Notes: a model not told the origin generated them from the letters alone. Shown: positions 1 through 6,287, counted from the stretch's first letter. The stretch is 6,305 bases of DNA from Desulfonatronospira sp. (GCA_003554505.1 PWGS01000131.1:1-6305), one strand, 5' to 3'. A program made the numbers and translations.

Positions 1-78
1 AAAGGAAATGCGCAAGCAGTAGACAGCTGCATCCTGCCTTCAAATCAGAAAAAATACAAACTGACAGACCAGGTCCCC

Positions 79-2247
79 TCACTGGAAAGCCTTTTGAAGT
101 CGATATCTCAGGTGGGTATAGCGCCTGGCCGCCCCTGTGCTGCGAAGGCCCATGCCCATGGCCTTGGAGGAACCGATGAGAACGGCCAGTTCTCTGGCCC
201 TGGTAAGGCCCGTGTAGATCAGATTTCGCTGAAGCAGTAGATAGTGCTGGGTGACCACCGGCATGATCACCGCCGGGTATTCACTGCCCTGGGACTTGTG
301 CACGCTGACGGCATAGGCCAGGGTCAGCTCATCCAGATCGTCCAGGTCGTAAACCACCTCTCTGCCGTCGAAATCCACCATCAGCTCCGAGTCTTCCAGG
401 TTCACCTCCCGTATCCAGCCCAGGTCCCCGTTGTATACATCCTTTTCGTAATTGTTGCGCATCTGGAGCACCCGGTCCCTGACCCGGAACCTGCGGTAGC
501 CGCGCAGCACTGCGTCAGGACCGGGATTGAGCCTGTCCTGCAGCAGGCGGTTCAACTCTGTTGTGCCCACATCCCCCTTGTGCATGGGAGTCAGGACCTG
601 AATATCCTTCAGGGGATCCATGTTGTACACCGCAGGGATGCGCTGGCATACCATATAGACTATAAGCTCCTGGATTTTGGCCAGGTCGTCCTGCTGCACC
701 CAGAAGAAATCGGCCTGGGGCGGTTTCTTGTCCGATGTCACCGGAAACTTGCCTGTGTTTATCCGATGGGCGTTGACCACTATGCTGGACTGTCTTGCCT
801 GTCTGAAGATACTGGTCAAAACGGCCCTGGGCACTGTTTCGCTTTCCAGGATGTCCTTGAGCACGTTGCCGGGGCCTACCGCCGGGAGCTGATTCACGTC
901 TCCCACCATGATCAGCCTGCAGGTCACCGGCAGGGCCCTTAAAAGCTGAACCGTCAGCGAAGCATCCAGCATGGATACCTCGTCCACGATTACTGCGTCG
1001 GCCTTGAGCTTGTTGTCCTCGTTATGTTCAAATCCCCCGGAAGGGTTGAATCCAAGCATGCGATGGATGGTGGCCGCCCCGGCACCGGTGGCCTGGGAAA
1101 GCCTCTTGGCCGCCCTGCCCGTGGGAGCAGCCAGCTTTATTTTGAGCCCAAGCCTGGAAAAAGTGCGAACCAGCATACGGGTGATGGTGGTTTTTCCCGT
1201 ACCGGGGCCTCCGGTGATGATACAGGTCTTGTTCAAACAGCCATCAAGCACAGCCTGGCGCTGTTCCGGAGTCAAACGGATCTTTTCCTGTCTCTGCAGC
1301 TGCTCCAGGCTGGATTTTACCTTCTCCCCGGACAGGGCTGCAGGATGAGTGCTCATGCTGCACAGCCTCTGGGCCAGGTCCTGTTCCACCTTATAATAAT
1401 AACTCAAGTAAACCGCCCTGGTTATGCCCTGCTCCGGCAGATCCTGAACCACCACCCTTTTTTTCTCCTCCAGGGAATCAAGAGCGGCCTGGATATCCTC
1501 AAGGGACACTTCGCCCAGGAGCTCCAGCACCTTTTCCAGCAGATCCTGTGCCGGGTAGAACAGGTGGCCCTGTTCCCCCAGAGAAAAAAGCTGGTAAGCA
1601 ATAGCGGCCTGCAGTCGCTCCCGGCTGTTGGGAGGAAGTCCCAGCTTTATGGCCATCCTGTCCGCGGTTTTAAATCCGATGCCCCGGATATCGTAAACCA
1701 GGTCGTAAGGGTTGTCCTTGAGCTGCTGTACGGCTTCGCCCCCATACTTCCTGTATATCCTGGCAGCAAAAGTTGTGGGGATCTCATAAGTCTGCAGGAA
1801 AAGCATGAGGTTTCGGATTTCGCGCTGCTGGGACCAGGAGGACTTGATCTTGTCCAGCTTTTTGACCCCGATTCCTTCCACCTCCAGAAGCCTGTCCGGT
1901 TCGCTGTCCAGGATTTCCAGCACCTTTTCCCCGAAGGCCGCAACCATCTTGCCGGCCATCACCGGTCCAACCCCCTTGATCATGCCGGAAGCCAGGTATC
2001 TCTTAATACCGCTGATGCTGGCGGGAAAAACCTGCTCAAACTCCTGCACCATGAACTGCCGGCCATACTTGGGATGCTCTTTCCAGTCCCCCTTCAGCTG
2101 AAGGGTTTCTCCGGGCACAAGGTTGCCCATGTAGCCGCAGACGGTTACCTGTCCCGGCTCGCCGGACGCCTGCACCCGGGCTATTGCATAGCCGTTGTCC
2201 GGGTTGGTATATGTAAGGCTTATCACCTCTGCCTTGATTTCCTTCAT
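79..2247 (-). CDS. recD2: RecD2-type ATP-dependent DNA helicase (SF1B, 5'-3')
   Basis: This 722-residue protein has the full RecD2 architecture. An N-terminal OB-like region (about 1-75) is followed by helix-hairpin-helix repeats with GVG/GIG turns (about 90-106, 121-134, 187-203). The helicase core then shows Walker A GGPGTGKTT (346-354), motif Ia APTGRAAKRL (374-383), Walker B VDEVSMLD (421-428), motif III GDVNQLPAVGPG (449-460), IFRQ (480-483), the SVHKSQGSE motif (648-656) and motif VI YTGLTRARE (678-686). The family unwinds DNA 5'-3' outside RecBCD and acts in replication-fork and mismatch-associated repair. The extended N-terminus separates it from the RecBCD RecD subunit. The start is chosen because KAEVISLTYTNPDNGYAIARV fits the usual RecD2 N-terminus. 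No Shine-Dalgarno precedes it; a TATAAT box and an SOS-like palindrome lie just upstream. It is transcribed divergently from the thioredoxin gene. No key motif is missing, so the assignment is firm. Confidence 0.96.
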   Translation of the reverse strand: MKEIKAEVISLTYTNPDNGYAIARVQASGEPGQVTVCGYMGNLVPGETLQLKGDWKEHPKYGRQFMVQEFEQVFPASISGIKRYLASGMIKGVGPVMAGKMVAAFGEKVLEILDSEPDRLLEVEGIGVKKLDKIKSSWSQQREIRNLMLFLQTYEIPTTFAARIYRKYGGEAVQQLKDNPYDLVYDIRGIGFKTADRMAIKLGLPPNSRERLQAAIAYQLFSLGEQGHLFYPAQDLLEKVLELLGEVSLEDIQAALDSLEEKKRVVVQDLPEQGITRAVYLSYYYKVEQDLAQRLCSMSTHPAALSGEKVKSSLEQLQRQEKIRLTPEQRQAVLDGCLNKTCIITGGPGTGKTTITRMLVRTFSRLGLKIKLAAPTGRAAKRLSQATGAGAATIHRMLGFNPSGGFEHNEDNKLKADAVIVDEVSMLDASLTVQLLRALPVTCRLIMVGDVNQLPAVGPGNVLKDILESETVPRAVLTSIFRQARQSSIVVNAHRINTGKFPVTSDKKPPQADFFWVQQDDLAKIQELIVYMVCQRIPAVYNMDPLKDIQVLTPMHKGDVGTTELNRLLQDRLNPGPDAVLRGYRRFRVRDRVLQMRNNYEKDVYNGDLGWIREVNLEDSELMVDFDGREVVYDLDDLDELTLAYAVSVHKSQGSEYPAVIMPVVTQHYLLLQRNLIYTGLTRARELAVLIGSSKAMGMGLRSTGAARRYTHLRYRLQKAFQ

Positions 2248-2254
2248 GCGTGTT

Positions 2255-2260
2255 ATTATA
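2255..2260 (-). promoter_or_regulatory. -10 element of the recD2 promoter
   Basis: Read on the minus strand this is a perfect TATAAT, preceded by TG with no intervening base. With standard spacing, transcription would begin at about 2248, one base before the recD2 ATG (2247). The hexamer at -35 with 17-bp spacing (2278-2283, CAAATA on the minus strand) is poor, and the SOS-like palindrome lies over it. The hexamer match is directly visible; promoter function is inferred. Confidence 0.5.
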
Positions 2261-2274
2261 CAGTCTGCGGCTGC

Positions 2275-2290
2275 CTGTATTTGCGTACAG
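2275..2290. promoter_or_regulatory. Candidate LexA (SOS) operator, CTGT-N8-ACAG
   Basis: The 16-bp site is CTGTA-N6-TACAG, a perfect 5+5 bp inverted repeat that fits the E. coli-type SOS box CTGT-N8-ACAG. Its centre lies about 35 bp upstream of the predicted recD2 start of transcription, over the -35 region, where a repressor would block RNA polymerase. The neighbouring gene is a DNA-repair helicase, which fits SOS control. LexA motifs differ between proteobacterial lineages and this organism's motif is unknown, so the assignment depends on whether its LexA reads this sequence. Confidence 0.45.
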
Positions 2291-2440
2291 CCTGTTTTTC
2301 AACAAGATTAATGCCCTTGCGGCATTCCCCTTTATCTCAGGCAGGATTTAAAGACAAACAAAATCATGGCCATTGAAAATAACAGCCCGGGAAAAAGAAA
2401 GGAGCATATTGCCTCCAGATCGGTTGACCAGGCTTGTGCA

Positions 2441-2488
2441 GGCCTGATTGCCCCGGCAAAAGACATTCATCTTCTTGACTTTCAGGCC
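2441..2488. repeat. Spaced inverted repeat GGCCTGA / TCAGGCC
   Basis: The perfect 7-bp arms at 2441-2447 and 2482-2488 are separated by 34 bp. The left arm can also pair with CAGGC at 2429-2433, so two exclusive foldings are possible. The right arm begins one base after the TTGACT hexamer, inside the spacer of the candidate thioredoxin promoter. It could be an operator half-site pair or chance. Confidence 0.3.
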
Positions 2489-2504
2489 GGTACAAGGATA
2501 TTTT
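2475..2504 (+). promoter_or_regulatory. Candidate sigma70 promoter for the thioredoxin-led cluster
   Basis: TTGACT (2475-2480, five of six -35 consensus bases) is followed after 18 bp by TATTTT (2499-2504, four of six -10 bases). Transcription would start near 2511, leaving a leader of about 50 nt before the ATG at 2563. This is the best match found in the gap on this strand, but the -10 is weak. Confidence 0.35.
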
Positions 2505-2562
2505 TATTCTTTTAGGCAGATTATCTCTTTTTCCCTGAAAACAACAAACACGGACGTCAAAT

Positions 2563-2997
2563 ATGAAAAAGGCACTGGCAGCATTAATATTCGTCGGGGC
2601 GGTCTTCGCCATAATATTTACCTATACTTACCAGATGGAAAAGGAGTCAGCCGCCATCATGGAAAGCATAACCCGGGAAGGCAGGGTGACCATGCTCAAC
2701 ATTGGTGCACAGTTCTGCCCGCCCTGCCAGGCCATGGAACCGGTAATTGAGGAGGTGCAGGAGCATTACCAGGACCGGGTGTACATGCCTTACCTGGATA
2801 TGCAGAAGCATTCCAAGCAGGTACAGCATCTTGGGGTGCGGACCACGCCCACCCAGATTTTTTTTGATAATCAGGGAGAGGAAGTCTACAGGCACGAGGG
2901 GATACTCGAAAAAGAAGAAATAAAGGACAAGCTGGACGAACTCCTGGAAAAGAAGTCTGCCCGGCTCTCCGGCCTGAGCCCGGCTGCTGCCTTATAA
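2563..2997 (+). CDS. Membrane-anchored thioredoxin-like protein (CPPC active site)
   Basis: The 144-residue protein begins with a Lys-Lys charge and a hydrophobic segment (about 4-20, LAALIFVGAVFAIIF) that reads as an uncleaved signal anchor, so the thioredoxin domain should face the periplasm. The domain spans about 35-130. It has the active site FCPPCQ (Cys52, Cys55) and a cis-proline loop TTPTQIFFDNQGE with Pro96. Two deviations stand out: the usual Trp before the first Cys is Phe51, and the buried Asp of thioredoxin (six residues before the first Cys) is Asn46. Both are expected to change redox behaviour. A 15-residue tail follows the last charged helix. The likely role is reduction or exchange of disulfides in exported proteins or cytochrome c maturation; no partner such as CcdA is adjacent. 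The ATG at 2563 has only a weak GGA upstream, but the next Met (2635) would remove the anchor. It could equally be a TlpA/ResA-like protein of unknown target. Confidence 0.85.
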   Translation: MKKALAALIFVGAVFAIIFTYTYQMEKESAAIMESITREGRVTMLNIGAQFCPPCQAMEPVIEEVQEHYQDRVYMPYLDMQKHSKQVQHLGVRTTPTQIFFDNQGEEVYRHEGILEKEEIKDKLDELLEKKSARLSGLSPAAAL

Positions 2998-3059
2998 ACA
3001 CCCATGGCGGCGGCAGCCCCCTGGGCATATGAACTACAAACAGGAACTCAAACGTATTA

Positions 3060-4001
3060 ATGATTGTATATGATATAGACGCTCTCACAGACAAGATAGA
3101 GGGCAGCGCCCTGACCATAGGCAATTTTGACGGAGTACACGCAGGTCATCAGCAGCTGATTCAGCAGGTCAAAAAAAGAGCCAGAAGAATGGGCCTGTCC
3201 AGCATAGTGGTCACCTTTGACCCGCATCCCTTAAGAGTCCTCGTGGGGAAAAAGACACCCCCCTTCATCACTTTGACTCAACACAAGCTGGAGCTTATGC
3301 AGGAAATGGGGGTGGATTTTATTCTCTGCATGCCCTTCAACAAAGATATTGCATCCATGGAGCCCGAGGATTTCGTGTGCCAGCTCCTGGTGCAAAAACT
3401 CAAGCTGCGGGAATTAATCGTGGGCTACGATTATGTGTTCGGTAAAAACCGCAGGGGGAATTTTCAACTTTTGCAGCAGTTGGGCCAAAAATACGGGTTC
3501 AGTGTTGACCAGTTCATGCCGGTAATGGTGGACGGAGCCATTGTAAGCTCCACCCGTATACGGGACATGGTGGAGAGCGGGCGAGTATGGGAGGCCAGGC
3601 CTTTACTGGGCCGTTTTTACAGCGTTGAGGGCCGGGTCACTACTGGAAGGCAGCGGGGCGGTTCATTGCTGGGCTTTCCTACGGCCAACATACTTCTGCA
3701 GGACGAGCTTTTTCCCAGCACCGGGGTTTACGCGGTATGGGCGGAAATATCCGGCAATATACATGCTGCGGTGGCCAACATAGGCTACAACCCCACCTTC
3801 GGCAACGACTACCTTTCTGTGGAAGTGCATATTTTTGATTTCTGCCAGGATGTTTACAACCGGAATGTGAAAGTGCATTTCGTCCAGCGTCTGCGATCAG
3901 AAAAAAAGTTCGCCGGAGTGGAGGAGCTGAAATCCCAGATCACTCTGGACTGCAAGCTTGCCCGGGACATTCTGAAGATGCCGGAGGCCAAGCTTTGTTG
4001 A
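3060..4001 (+). CDS. ribF: Bifunctional riboflavin kinase / FMN adenylyltransferase
   Basis: RibF phosphorylates riboflavin to FMN and adenylates FMN to FAD in the cytoplasm. The 313 residues match the usual bacterial length. The N-terminal adenylyltransferase half has the nucleotidyltransferase signature GNFDGVHAGH (21-30, HxGH at 27-30), FDPHP (53-57), VGYDYVFGKNRRGN (121-134) and SSTRIRDMVESG (163-174). The C-terminal kinase half has GFPTAN (205-210, with the PTAN motif), GVYAVW (222-227), NIGYNPTFG (240-248) and EVHIFDF (255-261), where Glu255 aligns with the catalytic base. The final RLRSEKKF (277-284) is also typical. The start is set by the standard spacing to GNFDG; the only ribosome-site candidate is AGGAA at 3042-3046, rather distant. 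It lies 62 nt after the thioredoxin gene and 93 nt before rsfS. No residue anomalies were seen. Confidence 0.97.
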   Translation: MIVYDIDALTDKIEGSALTIGNFDGVHAGHQQLIQQVKKRARRMGLSSIVVTFDPHPLRVLVGKKTPPFITLTQHKLELMQEMGVDFILCMPFNKDIASMEPEDFVCQLLVQKLKLRELIVGYDYVFGKNRRGNFQLLQQLGQKYGFSVDQFMPVMVDGAIVSSTRIRDMVESGRVWEARPLLGRFYSVEGRVTTGRQRGGSLLGFPTANILLQDELFPSTGVYAVWAEISGNIHAAVANIGYNPTFGNDYLSVEVHIFDFCQDVYNRNVKVHFVQRLRSEKKFAGVEELKSQITLDCKLARDILKMPEAKLC

Positions 4002-4013
4002 TGACCTGGTATT

Positions 4014-4038
4014 GATTAATCCCGACAAATGGTTAATC
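4014..4038. repeat. AT-rich dyad between ribF and rsfS
   Basis: GATTAATC (4014-4021) can pair with GGTTAATC (4031-4038) as an 8-bp stem with one G-T wobble and a 9-nt loop. A short pyrimidine-rich stretch follows. It is a weak hairpin, possibly an attenuator, mRNA-processing site or protein-binding site, and it lies where ribF and rsfS expression could be uncoupled. Function is not supported beyond the symmetry. Confidence 0.25.
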
Positions 4039-4076
4039 TTTCTCGTGCAATGACAAGAAATGACTACAGACACCAT

Positions 4077-4082
4077 GGAGGA
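4077..4082 (+). promoter_or_regulatory. Shine-Dalgarno site that decides the rsfS start
   Basis: GGAGGA lies 12 nt before the ATG at 4095. In-frame ATGs at 4029 and 4050 have no comparable site, and the residues they would add do not resemble the family, so 4095 is preferred. Confidence 0.6.
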
Positions 4083-4094
4083 ACAAAAACACGC

Positions 4095-4484
4095 ATGACA
4101 CAAGCCCGGAAAAAATCCGCTTCGCCAATGGAAGAAAAACTGCACCACCTGGCCGGAGCGCTGCATGAAAAAAAGGCAACTGATCTTTATGCCCTGGACG
4201 TAACTGTTTACTGCAGCGCCTTTGAAGGACTTGTTCTGGCCACAGCCCAGAGCGAGAGGCACGCCAGATCCCTTGCTGATCACCTGTTGGAGGTGGCCCA
4301 CGGACAAAACTGGGACTATCTGGGCATGGAGGGATACCAGCAGGCAGGATGGATCCTGCTGGATTTCAACGACATTCTGGTACACATTTTTCTGGAAGAA
4401 CCCAGAAGCTTTTACAATCTGGAAGGCTTCTGGAGCCGCGGCCTGTCCATAGCCCTTCATCTGCCGGAGAATGAGCATGCATAA
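4095..4484 (+). CDS. rsfS: Ribosomal silencing factor RsfS (YbeB/Iojap family)
   Basis: RsfS binds ribosomal protein uL14 on the large subunit and blocks joining of the small subunit, lowering translation during starvation. The 129-residue product follows the family pattern closely: KKATDLYALDV (26-36), the ATAQSERHARSLADHL block (49-64), a Glu-Gly pair (79-80), the strand WILLDFNDILVHIF (86-99) and the closing FYNLEGFW (106-113). One difference is Glu44-Gly45 at a site where many members have an Asp-aromatic pair (T/I-D-x-F-V-I). The basic N-terminal 15 residues are a lineage-specific extension. A longer reading from 4029 is open but lacks a ribosome site. The gene overlaps gpmI and sits in the same operon; the frequent partner nadD is not next to it here. 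Translation of gpmI is probably coupled to rsfS. Confidence 0.93.
   Translation: MTQARKKSASPMEEKLHHLAGALHEKKATDLYALDVTVYCSAFEGLVLATAQSERHARSLADHLLEVAHGQNWDYLGMEGYQQAGWILLDFNDILVHIFLEEPRSFYNLEGFWSRGLSIALHLPENEHA
4466..4470 (+). promoter_or_regulatory. Shine-Dalgarno site for gpmI, inside rsfS
   Basis: GGAGA abuts the ATG at 4471, too close to serve it, but stands 6 nt from the ATG at 4477. This favours 4477 as the gpmI start and places its ribosome site within the last rsfS codons. Confidence 0.5.
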
Positions 4485-6021
4485 TACCAGGACTCCCATG
4501 GTTCTTTTAATACTGGATGGATGGGGCATTGCCCCCCAGGGTCCCGGCAACGCCTTTTCCCAGGCCCATACCCCCTACCTGGACCTTATCATGAACACAT
4601 ACCCCTGCACATCCCTTGAGTGTTCAGGTCCGCAGGTGGGGCTGCCCCGGGGGCAGATGGGCAACTCCGAAGTTGGTCATCTGAACATCGGGGCCGGAAG
4701 GATAGTCTACCAGGACATTCTGCGTATCAGCCTGGCCCTGGAAGAAGGGCGGCTGGAACAAAACCCTGTCCTGGAAGATCTTTTAACCCGGATGGACTCC
4801 AAAGGAACCCTGCACCTCATGGGACTTGTCTCTGACGGCGGGGGGCACAGCCTTCAGGAGCACCTGCACGGACTTCTGGATATCCTGGGCAATAAAAACG
4901 TCTCCAGGGTCATGGTGCATTGCTTCCTGGACGGACGCGACACTTCCCCTACTTCCGGGGCGCAGTTCGTGGCCCGCCTCCAGGAGTATATGCACTCATG
5001 CGGCACAGGCCGCATAGCAACGGTAATGGGCAGGTATTATGCCATGGACCGGGACAAAAGATGGGAGCGTACCCAGGAGGCCTACGACGCTCTTACCCTG
5101 GGTCAGGCGGAGCAGGTGCAAGATCCGGTGCAGGCCATCCAGGAATCCTACTCACGCGGTATTACCGATGAGTTTGTAAAGCCCATGGTGGTAACGGACA
5201 AAAATAATCATCCAGTTGGATGTCTTCAGGACAATGATGCAGTGCTTTTTTTCAACTTCAGGGCGGACAGGGCCAGGCAGCTTACCCAGGCTCTTTACCG
5301 CAGGGACTTTCAGGAATTCCCTCGCAGCAAGACACCGGATCTGTCTGTAGCCACCATGACCGAATACGACAAAAGCTTCGGCCTTCCTGTACTTTTTCCA
5401 CCGGAAAATCTGCAGAACATACTGGGAGAAGTTCTCTCCGAAAACTCCATTACTCAGCTGCGTATCGCAGAAACAGAAAAATACGCCCATGTGACATATT
5501 TTTTCAACGGCGGCCGGGAAGAACCTTTCCCGGGAGAGGACCGTATACTCATGCCTTCCCCGAGGGAAGTGCCGACTTATTACCACAAACCTGAAATGAG
5601 TGCTTACGAGGTGACAGAAAAACTGTGCAGCCTTATCCGGCAGGATCAATACAGCCTCTATGTCTGTAATCTTGCCAACCTGGACATGGTGGGACATACC
5701 GGCAACATCCACGCAGCAGTCAGGGCCTGCGAAGCAGTGGACAGGTGCGCCGGATCTATCCTGGAAGCAGTTCTGGAAAAAAGCGGGATCCTTTTGCTCA
5801 CATCGGATCACGGCAACTCCGAAGACATGCTGGCTGAAGACGGCAGCCCCAAAACCGCACACAGCACCAATCCTGTTCCTTTATGCCTGGTGAACTGTCC
5901 GGAACACGAACTGCGCCGGGAGGGCATACTTGCAGACATCGCCCCCACAATCCTGGACCTGTGGTCTATAGACCTTCCTCATGAAATGAACGGCAAAAGT
6001 CTTCTCTATAAGGAGAAATAA
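4477..6021 (+). CDS. gpmI: 2,3-bisphosphoglycerate-independent phosphoglycerate mutase
   Basis: GpmI interconverts 3- and 2-phosphoglycerate in glycolysis and gluconeogenesis, using two Mn ions and a phosphoserine intermediate. From the ATG at 4477 it has 514 residues, the normal length. Visible motifs are LDGWG (13-17, metal ligand Asp14), GQMGNSEVGH (59-68, catalytic Ser64), SDGGGHS (119-125), HCFLDGRDTSP (148-158), GRYYAMDRDKRWER (185-198), FNFRADRARQ (259-268), TEKYAHVTYFFNGG (333-346), NLDMVGHTG with Asp403 and His407, TSDHGNSEDM with Asp444 and His445, and HSTNPVP with His462. All metal ligands known from the Geobacillus enzyme have a counterpart. An alternative ATG at 4471 adds two residues but has no usable ribosome site. 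It overlaps rsfS by 8 nt (14 nt from 4471), and the next gene starts directly after its stop codon, so it is in the same transcript. Confidence 0.97.
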   Translation: MHNTRTPMVLLILDGWGIAPQGPGNAFSQAHTPYLDLIMNTYPCTSLECSGPQVGLPRGQMGNSEVGHLNIGAGRIVYQDILRISLALEEGRLEQNPVLEDLLTRMDSKGTLHLMGLVSDGGGHSLQEHLHGLLDILGNKNVSRVMVHCFLDGRDTSPTSGAQFVARLQEYMHSCGTGRIATVMGRYYAMDRDKRWERTQEAYDALTLGQAEQVQDPVQAIQESYSRGITDEFVKPMVVTDKNNHPVGCLQDNDAVLFFNFRADRARQLTQALYRRDFQEFPRSKTPDLSVATMTEYDKSFGLPVLFPPENLQNILGEVLSENSITQLRIAETEKYAHVTYFFNGGREEPFPGEDRILMPSPREVPTYYHKPEMSAYEVTEKLCSLIRQDQYSLYVCNLANLDMVGHTGNIHAAVRACEAVDRCAGSILEAVLEKSGILLLTSDHGNSEDMLAEDGSPKTAHSTNPVPLCLVNCPEHELRREGILADIAPTILDLWSIDLPHEMNGKSLLYKEK

Positions 6022-6264
6022 ATGAGCGAACAGCAAAGCTTTGTACCCCCTGTAAGGCCTGTGGGAATGGAACTGGTAATGTTTTACCCCTGTCCGTACT
6101 GCGGACGAAACGTTCCCCTGCTGGCGCCAACGGAAGCATCCATGGGAAGCTGCGACTTCTGCCGCAAGCAGTTTCCACTGGTACCCATAGACAATACAAC
6201 GGTACAGTATCTCAAGCTTATCCTGGACAACGGTCAAGCCGCCATTGATCCGGAATACGTCTGA
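6022..6264 (+). CDS. Small zinc-ribbon-like protein of unknown function
   Basis: I do not recognise this 80-residue protein as a named family. It has two CxxC knuckles, CPYC (24-27) and CDFC (44-47), spaced by 16 residues, the pattern of a Cys4 zinc ribbon. A proline-rich N-terminus (about 9-13) precedes it, and an acidic-to-neutral tail (about 56-80, VQYLKLILDN) may form a helix. There is no signal peptide or membrane segment, so it should be cytoplasmic. AGGAG at 6011-6015 stands 6 nt from the ATG, which directly follows the gpmI stop, so it is a genuine, translationally linked gene. Zinc binding, nucleic-acid binding or a protein-protein role are all open. Metal ligation is inferred from the cysteine spacing only. 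Confidence 0.85.
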   Translation: MSEQQSFVPPVRPVGMELVMFYPCPYCGRNVPLLAPTEASMGSCDFCRKQFPLVPIDNTTVQYLKLILDNGQAAIDPEYV

Positions 6265-6287
6265 ACTTGCGAGCTAAAAGCACCTTG

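Larger units (their letters stand above)
2248..2562. other. Divergent intergenic region without a convincing gene
   Basis: This 315-bp gap separates recD2 from the plus-strand cluster and is more AT-rich than the genes. It holds the recD2 -10 element and SOS-like palindrome (2255-2290), a small hairpin AATGCC/GGCATT (2310-2326), two overlapping dyads (2429-2488) and a possible plus-strand promoter (2475-2504). A 49-codon open frame (2366-2515) has no ribosome site at useful distance and coding-like signals are poor. No tRNA or riboswitch structure was recognised. Confidence 0.7.

Noticed and set aside
1..32. Possible start of another minus-strand gene (ATG at 30-32, with AAGG upstream)
   Set aside because: Only about ten codons remain before the window edge, and the ribosome site is weak; it cannot be judged.
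49..78. T-run on the minus strand after recD2 as an intrinsic terminator
   Set aside because: Six T residues are present, but the preceding sequence offers only 3-4 bp stems, too weak to call a terminator.
244..942. 232-codon plus-strand open frame opposite recD2
   Set aside because: It is antisense to conserved helicase motifs and shows no family features; it is a shadow of recD2.
2310..2326. AATGCC/GGCATT hairpin as a terminator
   Set aside because: The stem is only 6 bp, there is no T-run on either side, and no gene ends nearby.
1024..2376. 450-codon open frame on the plus strand opposite recD2
   Set aside because: It lies almost wholly antisense to the intact recD2 frame, has no recognisable domain, and its length follows from the codon bias of recD2.
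3001..3025. GC-rich stem (CCCA/TGGG with inner GGC/GCC pairs) between the thioredoxin gene and ribF
   Set aside because: No T-run follows and pairing in the centre is irregular, so it is not supported as a terminator or riboswitch. The known FMN riboswitch pattern was not seen.
3897..4550. 217-codon minus-strand open frame spanning the ribF end, rsfS and the gpmI start
   Set aside because: It runs antisense across three well-supported genes and has no recognisable domain.
5152..5862. 236-codon minus-strand open frame opposite gpmI
   Set aside because: It is antisense to conserved gpmI motifs, rich in Cys, His and Phe without pattern, and has no credible start context.
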